Of a stretch of DNA of 9,890 nucleotides, positions 1 to 7,199 are shown one piece after another (the first letter of the stretch is position 1; each line of letters opens with the position of its first letter). The translations under genes and the position numbers were made by a program. This DNA is from an uncultured Acetobacter sp. Its GTDB lineage: Bacteria; Pseudomonadota; Alphaproteobacteria; Acetobacterales; Acetobacteraceae. The notes beneath the pieces were generated by a model, which was given only the letters and a program-made list of their open reading frames with translations, was not told where the DNA came from and did not search any database. The DNA lies in the NCBI GenBank assembly GCA_937900755.1, contig CALCDN010000235.1, positions 1 through 9,890 on the forward strand. The letters run 5' to 3'.

Positions 1-230
1 GAGAGGATGATCTGGGCCGGAGCTGCGGGAACAACGGAGGTTACAACAGGGGTAGCCGGGGCCGGGGGCACGGCAACGGATGGAGCCGCAACCACCGCAT
101 CCGCCGCAAACGGCAGGTCACGATGCACGGATTGCTGCACCGGTGGCCGCCCCGTCACGCCCAGAGCGGCAAAGCCTCCCAGCACGCCAAGGACAACAAC
201 GGCTAAAACGATCAGAACCATACGGCTCAT
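1..230 (-). CDS. N-terminus of a membrane-anchored Ala/Pro/Val-rich protein (partial)
   Basis: Reading the minus strand from an ATG at 230 gives an uninterrupted frame of 76 codons to the left edge, so the gene continues outside the window. The product starts MSRMVLIVLAVVVLGVLGG, which is one hydrophobic segment (about residues 4-25) typical of an uncleaved signal anchor. It is followed by a polar stretch and then a low-complexity tail rich in Ala, Pro and Val (VAVPPAPATPVV). This fits a single-pass inner-membrane protein with an extended periplasmic linker, as in TonB-like or cell-envelope proteins, but no conserved domain is visible and I do not name a function. A GGGGAG stretch (245-240 on the minus strand) lies 9 bases before the ATG and could be the ribosome site. 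The gene is divergent from aroKB, and the 65 bases between the two starts must hold both promoters. The real frame is favoured by its fully open reading and coherent membrane-anchor sequence. Confidence 0.6.
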   Translation of the reverse strand, partial: MSRMVLIVLAVVVLGVLGGFAALGVTGRPPVQQSVHRDLPFAADAVVAAPSVAVPPAPATPVVTSVVPAAPAQIIL

Positions 231-295
231 ACAGGCAGGCTCCCCTAACAACAGATATAGGTGTGTTCTTTCTGCTCTATGTTAAGCTAGGCTTC

Positions 296-2026
296 ATGTC
301 ATCACGTATCTCCTCCCCTCCCCAACCCCCGGACCCGCCGCCCCTCCCGCGTGACCTGGAGCGGATTGTCCGTAACCCCGGCAACAACGGCATGACGTCG
401 GGGCGCAGCATTGTTCTGGTCGGCCTTATGGGGGCTGGCAAAACAACCGTTGGCCGCCACCTTGCCACCAGACTCGGCCTGCCCTTTGTTGATGCCGATG
501 TTGAAATTGAGCGCGCGGCCGGGTGCTCCATTGCCGACGTATTCGAACTTTATGGCGAAAGCGCATTCCGTGATGGTGAGCGCCGCGTGATCCGCCGCCT
601 GCTTGAAGGCCCCCCCATGGTGCTGGCCACGGGCGGCGGTGCGTTCATGGATTCCCAAACGCGCGCGCTGGTGCGCAGGCAGGCTGTTTCGGTCTGGTTG
701 CGCTGCCCGCTGCCCGTGCTGCTCCGCCGGGTTGCCGGGCGCACGCACCGCCCCTTGCTCAACACCGCATCCCCCAGGGATGTGCTGGACAGGCTGATGA
801 CCATCCGCCACCCGGTTTATGCCGAAGCCGAGATTATAGTCGATTGTGGAGACAATAACGTGGAACACACCACAACCCGCGTCATGGAAGCGCTTGCCCT
901 GTCCCGCCGTCCCCTGCGCCTGCCCGTCTCTCTGGCCAGGGCATCCTATGATGTGGTGATCGGCACGGACCTGCTCGCACGCGCGGGGGGGCTGTTGGCC
1001 CCTGTTCTGCCCCAGAAAAACGCCATCATCATCACCGACAGCACGGTTGCGCCCCTGTACCTGAAAAAGCTGGAGGATTCGCTGCACGAAACAGGCGTAC
1101 GCACCCGCAGCCTGCGCATAACACCCGGCGAACAGAGCAAATGCCTGACCGTCTACCAGCATCTGACAGACGCCATTTTGGAACAGGGCGTGGAGCGGCG
1201 GACAACCCTTATCGCCCTGGGCGGTGGAGTCGTGGGCGACCTTGCCGGATTTGTAGCTGCGACAACCCTGCGGGGCCTGCCGTTTGTGCAGATTCCGACG
1301 ACCCTGCTCTCGCAGGTTGATTCCTCCGTAGGCGGCAAAACCGGCATTAACACACGCTGGGGCAAAAACCTGCTGGGAGCCTTCCACCAGCCCCTGTGCG
1401 TGCTGGCGGACGTGACAACGCTGAGCACCCTGCCCCGGCGCGAACTGGTCGCAGGCTATGCGGAAATCGTCAAATCCGGCCTGATCGGAGACCCCGCCCT
1501 TTTTGACTGGTGCGAAAAACACGGAGCCGCCGTGCTGGATCAGGAGCCCGAATCCCTGGCCGAAGCCGTGCGGCAGGCCTGCGCCTTCAAGGCCCGCGTT
1601 GTGGCCGCGGACGAGCGCGAGGAGCAAAAGAACAATGGCCGAGCACTGCTCAACCTTGGCCATACTTTTGGCCACGCGCTGGAGGCCGAGCTTGGCTACG
1701 ATGGCCGCCTTTTGCATGGCGAGGCTGTTTCCATAGGCCTGCACCTGGCTTTTGCGCTTTCGGTCAGGCTGGGCCTTTGCCCGGTGGAAGATCAACTCCG
1801 CGTGACACGGCACCTGGAAAGCCTGAATATGCCAGCACATATCCACGACCTGCCCCAGACCTTTGCCGTGGAGGACCTGATGGCCCACATGCAGCGGGAC
1901 AAGAAAATGCAGGATGGGCGACTGTCTTTTGTTCTTGTCCACGGAATCGGCCGCGCTTTTACCACCCAGGACGTCCCGGCGGATGCGGTAAGGGAAGTGC
2001 TCGTCGCCGATGGTGCGCAGAGGTAA
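296..2026 (+). CDS. aroKB: bifunctional shikimate kinase / 3-dehydroquinate synthase (AroKB fusion)
   Basis: One 576-residue protein joins two cytoplasmic shikimate-pathway enzymes. The N-terminal shikimate kinase phosphorylates shikimate with ATP. It has a Walker A motif GLMGAGKT (residues 43-50), the substrate-binding DAD (66-68), a GGG loop (113-115) and the lid segment GRTHRPLL. From about residue 208 comes 3-dehydroquinate synthase (DAHP to dehydroquinate, NAD and Zn dependent). It shows the nucleotide-binding GGGVVGDLAG from residue 309, GGKTGIN, and the zinc ligands expected for the family: E390 in AGYAEIVK, H456 in GHTFGH and H474 in HGEAV. Both halves look complete, so both activities are expected. 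The start is uncertain. ATG 296 gives a Pro-rich 32-residue extension. ATG 392 starts directly at the kinase (MTSGRSIVLVG) but has no ribosome site. The frame is also open upstream to about 80, overlapping the divergent gene. I chose 296 because a weak AGG precedes it. Separate aroK and aroB are usual elsewhere; the fusion is known in Acetobacteraceae. Confidence 0.95.
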   Translation: MSSRISSPPQPPDPPPLPRDLERIVRNPGNNGMTSGRSIVLVGLMGAGKTTVGRHLATRLGLPFVDADVEIERAAGCSIADVFELYGESAFRDGERRVIRRLLEGPPMVLATGGGAFMDSQTRALVRRQAVSVWLRCPLPVLLRRVAGRTHRPLLNTASPRDVLDRLMTIRHPVYAEAEIIVDCGDNNVEHTTTRVMEALALSRRPLRLPVSLARASYDVVIGTDLLARAGGLLAPVLPQKNAIIITDSTVAPLYLKKLEDSLHETGVRTRSLRITPGEQSKCLTVYQHLTDAILEQGVERRTTLIALGGGVVGDLAGFVAATTLRGLPFVQIPTTLLSQVDSSVGGKTGINTRWGKNLLGAFHQPLCVLADVTTLSTLPRRELVAGYAEIVKSGLIGDPALFDWCEKHGAAVLDQEPESLAEAVRQACAFKARVVAADEREEQKNNGRALLNLGHTFGHALEAELGYDGRLLHGEAVSIGLHLAFALSVRLGLCPVEDQLRVTRHLESLNMPAHIHDLPQTFAVEDLMAHMQRDKKMQDGRLSFVLVHGIGRAFTTQDVPADAVREVLVADGAQR

Positions 2027-2058
2027 GTATTCGGGGCTCTGCTCTTTATTTTGGCGGC

Positions 2059-2074
2059 GTTGCATATTTGCAAC
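2059..2074. repeat. inverted repeat GTTGCA-TATT-TGCAAC
   Basis: Perfect 6-base arms with a 4-base spacer lie 33 bases after the aroKB stop. The same half-site sequence recurs fused as an 8-base palindrome GTTGCAAC at 2207-2214. Paired sites of this kind could be operators for a dimeric regulator of the downstream ompA-like gene. This is inference from symmetry only; the factor is unknown. Confidence 0.4.
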
Positions 2075-2206
2075 CCAGCCTCAATTCCGCCTTATTGTGG
2101 CGCGAGAGCATGGCTCAGATCTGCAAAAGCAGAGCTATTGGGCACAGTAAACGAAACAACAGCATAGCTTATGCAGCCAGTTCATATTCATGCTGCAAAA
2201 TGATCT

Positions 2207-2214
2207 GTTGCAAC
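2207..2214. repeat. palindrome GTTGCAAC
   Basis: This perfect 8-base palindrome has the same half-sites (GTTGCA/TGCAAC) as the inverted repeat at 2059-2074, about 145 bases away. It is short enough to occur by chance; its recurrence in one non-coding gap is the only reason to list it. A regulatory role is speculative. Confidence 0.3.
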
Positions 2215-2374
2215 GAAAGCACTGCTGTGTCTTTTAGTCGACAAGAGTATGAGCGGTTCGCGTTCCCATACATGGGGCCTCGGGCTCTCTATACGAATTT
2301 TGGTGCATCGGGTGGTCAGTTACGCCAGTAATTGGTAGAACAGGCAAACCTAGATGAAATATTGAGGGCAAAAA

Positions 2375-3490
2375 ATGCGTCTCCGCACGGCGTTACTCGC
2401 AACAACCCTGATGGCAGCGGCTCCGGCGGCCGCATCCGCCACCACCATCACCGGCCCGTATGTCGACCTTGGCGGCGGCTACGACCTGACTCAAACCCAG
2501 AACTTCCAGAACAAGAACAACGGTGCTGGCGGCGGTTCTGACTCCTACAAAGTCGGCCACAAAAGCGGTTGGACCGGTTATGGCTCCTTCGGCTGGGGCT
2601 TTGGTAACGGTCTGCGTGTCGAAGTGGAAGGCACGTACCTCCGCTCCAACCTGAGCGGGAACACAGGGCAGGGCTCCAGCAACAAGGGCAAGGATTCGTC
2701 CTACGGCGGCTTCGTCAACGCCCTGTACGACTTCGACCTGACGAAGTTCGGCATCAACAATGTTCCGGTAACCCCGTTCATTGGTGCTGGTGCTGGCTAC
2801 CTGTGGACGCAGGAAAAAGACCGTTTCCAGTCTAACGGTGCAACTACTGGCGGCATTAGCGGCACAAAAGGCGGCTTTGCTTATCAGGCTATCGTTGGTG
2901 CGGCTTTCGACACGGGTATCCCTGGCTTCCAGGTTACCGCGCAGTACCGCATGATTGGCCAGCCCGGTTCTTTCCGTAACGGCCAGTACAGCATTGACGA
3001 TGGCAGTGGCGGCAACCGTAACACCAGCGTTGACCATCGCTTCAACCACCTGTTCATGGTTGGCCTGCGTTATGCGTTCGACACGGCTCCCCCGCCCCCG
3101 CCGCCGGCTGCTCCGATCGTTGCTGCCCCGGCTCCGCTGCCCGCACGTTCTTACCTCGTGTTCTTCGATTGGGACAAGTCTGTCCTGAGCGCACGGGCTC
3201 GCCAGATCGTGGCTGAAGCCGCACAGGCTTCCACCCACATTCAGACCACCCGCATTGAAGTTAACGGTTACACCGATAACTCCGCTGCACACCCCGGCCC
3301 GCGCGGCGAAAAGTACAATCTGGGCCTGTCCCTGCATCGTGCTGAAAGCGTGAAGGCTGAACTGATCCATGACGGTGTTCCGGCTGCTGCCATCGACATC
3401 CATGGTTATGGTGAAGCTCACCCGCTGGTCCCGACCGGCCCGAACACCCGCGAACCGCAGAACCGCCGCGTGGAAATCATCCTCCACTAA
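2375..3490 (+). CDS. OmpA-family outer-membrane protein
   Basis: This 371-residue envelope protein should tether the outer membrane to peptidoglycan. Residues 1-22 form a signal peptide (MRLRTALLAT, then an Ala-rich segment with likely cleavage after ASA22). Residues 25-236 are Gly- and aromatic-rich with alternating polarity, as in an eight-stranded barrel of the OmpA/Omp25 type. Residues 238-257 are a Pro/Ala linker including a run of six prolines. Residues 258-371 are the OmpA C-terminal peptidoglycan-binding domain. By alignment with E. coli OmpA, D301 (in GYTDNS) and R322 (in LSLHRAES) correspond to the diaminopimelate-binding D271 and R286. The spacing between them is 21 residues instead of 15, indicating a small loop insertion around HPGPRGEK. 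The start is supported by GAGGG at 2364-2368. Codon use is regular, as in abundant proteins. The gene is monocistronic, with a long leader before it and a strong terminator after it. Whether the barrel forms a pore cannot be told. Confidence 0.92.
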   Translation: MRLRTALLATTLMAAAPAAASATTITGPYVDLGGGYDLTQTQNFQNKNNGAGGGSDSYKVGHKSGWTGYGSFGWGFGNGLRVEVEGTYLRSNLSGNTGQGSSNKGKDSSYGGFVNALYDFDLTKFGINNVPVTPFIGAGAGYLWTQEKDRFQSNGATTGGISGTKGGFAYQAIVGAAFDTGIPGFQVTAQYRMIGQPGSFRNGQYSIDDGSGGNRNTSVDHRFNHLFMVGLRYAFDTAPPPPPPAAPIVAAPAPLPARSYLVFFDWDKSVLSARARQIVAEAAQASTHIQTTRIEVNGYTDNSAAHPGPRGEKYNLGLSLHRAESVKAELIHDGVPAAAIDIHGYGEAHPLVPTGPNTREPQNRRVEIILH

Positions 3491-3525
3491 TCGGTCTGCT
3501 CCGGGTTACTTCGGAACAGAAAAGG

Positions 3526-3552
3526 GAGGTGCCTTCGGGCACCTCTTTTTTT
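3526..3552 (+). terminator. intrinsic terminator of the ompA-like gene
   Basis: A perfect 8-base stem GAGGTGCC / GGCACCTC (3526-3533 and 3538-3545) closes a stable TTCG tetraloop (3534-3537). Seven T residues (3546-3552) follow immediately. It starts 36 bases after the ompA stop codon. An A-rich run just before the stem (3520-3523) can pair with the T-run and may give some activity in the opposite direction. Confidence 0.93.
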
Positions 3553-3695
3553 ATGCGCGCGCCCTGATTTGATGCATACCGCCCCGGCACCATGCGCTCA
3601 CAAACATGTTTTTATCTTTGGCGGGAACTTTAACGCCCTTTTCTATACTTGCACCTTTAATACATGTGGGCCGATTTAGCCCACGATAACGCCAT
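3553..3695. other. non-coding gap between the ompA terminator and the ompA remnant
   Basis: No gene is seen here. The stretch is AT-richer than the surroundings and contains a hairpin-forming repeat GTGGGC (3666-3671) / GCCCAC (3679-3684) with a 7-base loop but no T-run, so it is not a convincing terminator. TATACT (3644-3649) resembles a -10 box, but the nearest -35-like TTGGCG (3618-3623) is 20 bases away, which is too far for a standard sigma-70 promoter. A promoter for the downstream GtrA gene may lie here, but it is not pinned down. Confidence 0.45.
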
Positions 3696-3719
3696 GACCC
3701 ATGGCGTCCATGACCATGG
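3691..3719. repeat. two adjacent CATGG palindromes
   Basis: GCCATG-ACC-CATGGC (3691-3705) is followed directly by CCATG-AC-CATGG (3708-3719). The second unit coincides with the start of the ompA-remnant similarity (TCCATG...ATGG in both places). The symmetry may therefore be partly inherited from coding sequence rather than regulatory. Confidence 0.4.
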
Positions 3720-3865
3720 CAAATGTACCACCCTGCCCGAACACCCACCAACCGCTGAACCGTAGAACCGCTGAACCGCCTCGTGGAACCACCCTCCACC
3801 ACCCGGTCTGCTCCAGGCACCTTCGGAACACCAAAGATGGCCGAAAAGGTAGCGTCCTTTTTTTA
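3696..3865 (+). pseudogene. decayed duplicate of the 3' end of the upstream ompA-like gene
   Basis: This stretch aligns with the last codons, stop region and trailer of the intact ompA-like gene. Twelve bases, GCCCGAACACCC, are identical at 3438-3449 and 3735-3746. The next 69 gene bases match at about 54 positions once a 16-base insertion in this copy (3764-3779) is allowed for. That gives about 66 of 81 aligned positions, through GGTCTGCTCC and CTTCGGAACA beyond the gene's stop. In the matching frame the intact protein reads GPNTREPQNRR and this copy CPNTHQPLNRR. The similarity fades upstream of about 3696, so the barrel, linker and most of the binding domain are absent. The stop codon is lost and the frame runs on to 3892. 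The terminator counterpart has decayed to a weak AAAAGG/CCTTTT hairpin with a T-run (3844-3864). The likely origin is an old tandem duplication that was deleted down to its tail. Counts were made by eye. Confidence 0.75.
3750..3778. repeat. 16-base-period tandem repeat inside the ompA remnant
   Basis: AACCGCTGAACCG occurs at 3750-3762 and again at 3766-3778, separated by TAG. The second unit accounts for the extra 16 bases of this copy relative to the intact ompA-like gene. A local slippage duplication after the copy lost selection would explain it. Confidence 0.75.
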
Positions 3866-3904
3866 TATCTTGCCCTGATCCTGTTTTTCTGACTTTTGCA
3901 CAGT

Positions 3905-4402
3905 ATGCGTTTTACTCTTCCATCAAGCCCCTCCCTCCGCCTCCAGCGCTTTTTAAAATTTTGCGTTGTCGGTAGCCTGGGCTTTTTGTGGGATACGGGT
4001 GCGGTTTATGGCCTGCGCCCCATTATCGGGTTAACTGCGGCAACTCTGGTCGCCTATTTTATTGCGGCAACGCTCAACTGGCTTCTAAACAGCCTGTGGA
4101 CGTTCAGGGGCATAGGCCACCATAGCCACCCTGTTCTGCAATGGCTGCGATTCCTTTCGGCCAACAGCCTGGGTTTCTTTCTCAACCGTGGGACGGTCTA
4201 CACGCTGTTTTACGCTTTTCCGCTTTGTGCCCGTTACCCGGTTCTGGCTCTGGCCTGTGGCAGTTTTGCAGGTCTGATCGCCAACTTTAACCTCAGCCAG
4301 AAAATGGTTTTCCGCGAAAAACCCCCGGTCTCGGCCCTTGAGCTTGCGGAAATGACCGTGGAAATCCCCCCCCCCGACCATACCCGGAATACCAAGCCAT
4401 AA
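3905..4402 (+). CDS. GtrA-family membrane protein
   Basis: This small integral membrane protein has 165 residues and four predicted membrane segments at about 18-38, 43-62, 84-105 and 111-130, which is the GtrA layout. Two family signatures are visible at matching places after segments 2 and 4: N58-W-L-L-N-S-L-W-T-F and N127-F-N-L-S-Q-K-M-V-F. Family members are thought to move undecaprenyl-linked sugars across the inner membrane, or otherwise help modify surface polysaccharide. The substrate here is unknown because no glycosyltransferase partner lies beside it. ATG 3905 is chosen; an in-frame TTG at 3896 is the alternative. Neither has a clear ribosome site. The C-terminal tail beyond residue 138 is hydrophilic and contains a Pro-Pro-Pro encoded by part of a run of ten C, so slippage there would replace only the last residues. 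The gene stands between the ompA remnant and alaS, with no strong terminator on its 3' side. Confidence 0.85.
   Translation: MRFTLPSSPSLRLQRFLKFCVVGSLGFLWDTGAVYGLRPIIGLTAATLVAYFIAATLNWLLNSLWTFRGIGHHSHPVLQWLRFLSANSLGFFLNRGTVYTLFYAFPLCARYPVLALACGSFAGLIANFNLSQKMVFREKPPVSALELAEMTVEIPPPDHTRNTKP
4366..4375 (+). repeat. C10 homopolymer in the GtrA coding end
   Basis: Ten consecutive C encode the end of Ile and three Pro near the GtrA C-terminus. Losing one C would shift the tail into a frame open for about 33 more codons past the normal stop. Gaining one C also extends it. The functional membrane core would not change. Confidence 0.85.
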
Positions 4403-4553
4403 TCCTGCCCTCTTTCAGAGAAGCACGGGGTGCGCTACATTTGCCATCAGGTTAAAGAATACCGCGCGTTTCACCTGGCCGTGAGCATTATTTTCCGCTG
4501 TGCGGGAAGGTATGACGCGCCCAACCAGTTTCAGGACTTTGCTGCCTCACGCC

Positions 4554-7199
4554 ATGCTGACAACAAATGAAATCCGTACCGCTTTTCTGGACTATTTTGC
4601 CAGCAAGGGCCACCAGATCGTCCCCTCCTCGTCCCTTGTGCCGAGCAATGACCCTACCTTGCTGTTTACCAACGCGGGTATGGTCCAGTTCAAAAACGTG
4701 TTCACCGGACAGGAAACGCGCCCCTACTCGCGCGCGACAACCGCCCAGAAGGTTGTTCGCGCAGGGGGTAAGCACAACGACCTGGACAATGTTGGCTACA
4801 CGGCGCGGCACCATACATTCTTTGAAATGATGGGGAATTTTTCCTTCGGGGATTACTTCAAGCCCCAGGCCATAGAGCTGGCATGGAACCTGATAACCAA
4901 GGGCTTTGGCATCTCCAGGGACAAGCTGCTCGTCACCGTTTATGCCGAGGATGAGGACGCAGCCGGTCTGTGGCGCTCCATTGCCGGGCTGGATGACAGC
5001 CGCATTATCCGTATTCCCACATCGGACAACTTCTGGCGTATGGGCGATACCGGCCCCTGCGGCCCCTGCTCCGAAATTTTTTATGACCACGGCCCCGATG
5101 TTCCCGGTGGCCCCCCCGGCTCCCCCGATGAGGATGGCGACCGGTTTGTCGAGATCTGGAACCTTGTGTTCATGCAGTATTTCGAGGACCCACCGGGCAC
5201 ACGCTCGCCCCTGCCTCGCCCATCCATTGATACGGGCCTGGGGCTGGAACGCTTTGCCGCCATTATGCAGGGCAAGCGCGACAACTATGATACGGACACG
5301 TTTGTCTCGCTCATCAATGCATCGTCGGAGCTGACGCATCAGGCCGTGGACGGGCCATTCAAGGCCAGCCACCGCGTTGTGGCCGACCACCTGCGCTCCA
5401 CCGCGTTCCTTATTGCGGACGGTGTTCTACCCGCCAAGGACGGGCGCGGCTACGTGCTGCGTCGGATTATGCGCCGCGCCATGCGCCACCTGCACATGAT
5501 GGGCACCACGGACCCCGTTTTTTACAAAATGCTGCCAGCCCTGATCCAGCAGATGGGTTCGGCCTACCCCGAACTGGTGCATGGTGAAGCGCTGATCCGT
5601 GAGACCATGCGCGGCGAGGAAGAACGCTTTAAGGCCATGCTCGACCGTGGCCTGCACCTGCTGGACGACGAAAAAAGCAAACTGGCCTCTGGCGCGCCCC
5701 TGCCCGGTGATGTGGCCTTCCGCCTGTACGACACCTTCGGCTTTCCACTTGACCTGACGCAGGACGCCCTGCGCGGCAGTGGCCACGATGTGGACGTCAA
5801 GGGCTTTGATGACGCCATGACCATCCAGCGCCAGCGCGCCCGCGCGGCATGGACCGGCTCGGGTGATACCGCGGTCGAGACCATCTGGTTTGAAGCGCGT
5901 GACACATTTGGCGCATCCGAATTCCTTGGCTATTCCACCGAACAGGCCGATGGCGAGGTTCTGGCAATCATCGCGGGCAATGCGTTCGTGCCCGAAGCAA
6001 CCCTCGGCCAGGAAGTGGCTGTACTGCTCAACCAGACCCCGTTCTATGGCGAAAGTGGTGGTCAGGCGGGAGATACAGGCTTCCTGAGCGCCAAGGGGCT
6101 GAAAATCGCAATCCGCGATACGCAGAAAAAAGCGGGCGACCTGATCGTGCATTACGGCACAGTGACCGAAGGCACGCTCAAGCCCGGCATGGCGGTCACC
6201 GCCACCGTGGACCATGACCGGCGTTCGGCCATTCGCGCGCACCATTCCGCAACACACCTGCTACACGAGGCCATGCGCCGCCGCCTTGGCGCGCATGTGG
6301 CCCAGAAGGGCAGCCTGAACACACCTGACCGCCTGCGGTTTGACGTAAGCCAGCCCCGCCCCATTACGGCGGAGGAACTGGCGGACATTGAGGCCGAGGT
6401 CAACCACCGCATCCGCCAGAATGCTGCTGTGACCACCCGCTCCATGACCCCCGAGGAAGCCATTGCCGAAGGGGCTACAGCCCTGTTTGGCGAAAAATAT
6501 GGTGACGAGGTGCGCGTGGTGGCCATGGGCCCAGCCGAGGATGGCAAGGGAGCCTGGTCCATGGAACTGTGTGGTGGCACGCATGTCGGCCGCACGGGGG
6601 ACATTGGGCAGTTCCGTATCGTGGCCGAAAACGGTGTTTCCGCCGGGGTGCGGCGTATTGAGGCCGTGGCGGGCAAGGCTGCCGAATCCCTGACCGCGAC
6701 ACCCGAGCAGAGGCTGCTCCAGCTTGCCAGCATGATGAAGGTCAGCGTGGCCGAAGCCCCCGAACGACTGGCGACCCTGCTGGAAGAGCGGCGCGCCATG
6801 GAACGCCAGATCGCCAACCTGCAACGCCAGATGGCCACCGGCAGCGTGGCGGCGGCAGGCGTGGAAAAGATTGGCGCCGCCAGCTTGGCCACACGCAATG
6901 TGGGCGAAACCCCCGCGCGTGAACTCAAGGGACTGGCCGAAACCATTCTCAAGCAGGGTGAGGCCAATGTGGTGGTCCTGATCTCCTGCGCCGATGGCAA
7001 GGGCAGCGTTGTGGCAGCCGTGGCCCCGGCCCTGACCGAGACGGTGGACGCCGTGGCACTGGTCAAGGTGGCCAGCGTTGCCATGGGTGGCAAGGGCGGT
7101 GGTGGCCGCCGCGACATGGCGCAGGCTGGCGGCCCCGATGGCCAGGCGGCGGAAGCCGCGTTCGCCGCCGTGCGCGCTGTGCTCAAAGAGACTGTCTGA
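4554..7199 (+). CDS. alaS: alanyl-tRNA synthetase
   Basis: This 881-residue class II synthetase charges tRNA-Ala in the cytoplasm and clears mis-charged Ser/Gly. The N-terminal catalytic core is near-identical in pattern to E. coli AlaRS: NEIRTAFLDYFASKGH, SSSLVPSNDPTLLFTNAGM, RAGGKHNDLDNVGYTARH, GDTGPCGPCSEIFYDHGP and DTGLGLERFAAI. The editing domain keeps the zinc-site motif HHSATH (H564 and H568, the same numbers as E. coli) and CGGTH (C673, H677). The C-terminal Gly-rich C-Ala domain ends with GGKGGGGRRDMAQAGG, so the enzyme is complete. ATG 4554 is chosen because it places EIR five residues in, close to E. coli. In-frame ATG 4512 and GTG 4500 lie upstream, and a GGAAGG is only one base from ATG 4512, too close to be typical. 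No start has a normally spaced ribosome site. The following 94 bases before psd hold only a weak AGGGG/CCCCT hairpin (7232-7247) without a T-run, so read-through into psd is possible. Confidence 0.98.
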   Translation: MLTTNEIRTAFLDYFASKGHQIVPSSSLVPSNDPTLLFTNAGMVQFKNVFTGQETRPYSRATTAQKVVRAGGKHNDLDNVGYTARHHTFFEMMGNFSFGDYFKPQAIELAWNLITKGFGISRDKLLVTVYAEDEDAAGLWRSIAGLDDSRIIRIPTSDNFWRMGDTGPCGPCSEIFYDHGPDVPGGPPGSPDEDGDRFVEIWNLVFMQYFEDPPGTRSPLPRPSIDTGLGLERFAAIMQGKRDNYDTDTFVSLINASSELTHQAVDGPFKASHRVVADHLRSTAFLIADGVLPAKDGRGYVLRRIMRRAMRHLHMMGTTDPVFYKMLPALIQQMGSAYPELVHGEALIRETMRGEEERFKAMLDRGLHLLDDEKSKLASGAPLPGDVAFRLYDTFGFPLDLTQDALRGSGHDVDVKGFDDAMTIQRQRARAAWTGSGDTAVETIWFEARDTFGASEFLGYSTEQADGEVLAIIAGNAFVPEATLGQEVAVLLNQTPFYGESGGQAGDTGFLSAKGLKIAIRDTQKKAGDLIVHYGTVTEGTLKPGMAVTATVDHDRRSAIRAHHSATHLLHEAMRRRLGAHVAQKGSLNTPDRLRFDVSQPRPITAEELADIEAEVNHRIRQNAAVTTRSMTPEEAIAEGATALFGEKYGDEVRVVAMGPAEDGKGAWSMELCGGTHVGRTGDIGQFRIVAENGVSAGVRRIEAVAGKAAESLTATPEQRLLQLASMMKVSVAEAPERLATLLEERRAMERQIANLQRQMATGSVAAAGVEKIGAASLATRNVGETPARELKGLAETILKQGEANVVVLISCADGKGSVVAAVAPALTETVDAVALVKVASVAMGGKGGGGRRDMAQAGGPDGQAAEAAFAAVRAVLKETV

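Larger units (their letters stand above)
2027..2374. other. 348-base intergenic leader upstream of the ompA-like gene
   Basis: No convincing gene is present on either strand. The frames that stay open here are continuations of aroKB shadow frames or short stretches of about 15-35 codons without any recognisable protein. Base composition is visibly more AT-rich (about 42-50% GC in the middle lines) than the flanking genes. No hairpin with a T-run follows aroKB, so I see no intrinsic terminator for it. The stretch holds several small perfect inverted repeats: 2059-2074, 2120-2133 (TCTGC-AAAA-GCAGA), 2162-2174 (GCATA-GCT-TATGC) and 2207-2214. The promoter of the ompA-like gene should lie here, but no -35/-10 pair with proper spacing stands out. 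The ribosome site GAGGG (2364-2368) ends 6 bases before the ATG at 2375. Confidence 0.6.

Noticed and set aside
302..2065. 587-codon open frame on the minus strand opposite aroKB
   Set aside because: The plus strand clearly encodes complete AroK and AroB motifs. The minus frame has no recognisable domain and reflects GC-rich codon bias.
1510..2331. Plus-strand open frame running out of aroKB through the ompA leader
   Set aside because: Its first two thirds are an out-of-frame reading of aroB, and the remainder in the leader resembles no protein and has no start signal.
2393..3487. 364-codon open frame on the minus strand opposite the ompA-like gene
   Set aside because: It mirrors the ompA coding frame almost exactly and has no family-like motifs, so it is an antisense shadow.
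3624..3647. GGAACTT ... TCTATA resembling an extracytoplasmic sigma-factor promoter
   Set aside because: The spacing is about 11 bases instead of the usual 15-17, so the match fails.
3701..3892. 63-codon open frame across the ompA remnant
   Set aside because: It preserves the fossil CPNTHQPLNRR signature but has no signal peptide, domain or ribosome site. It is better explained as decayed sequence than a gene.
4403..4553. Possible leader regulation (T-box or attenuator) before alaS
   Set aside because: Only short weak hairpins (CTCT/AGAG and GCAC/GTGC) without a T-run or T-box sequence are present, and T-boxes are not expected in Alphaproteobacteria.
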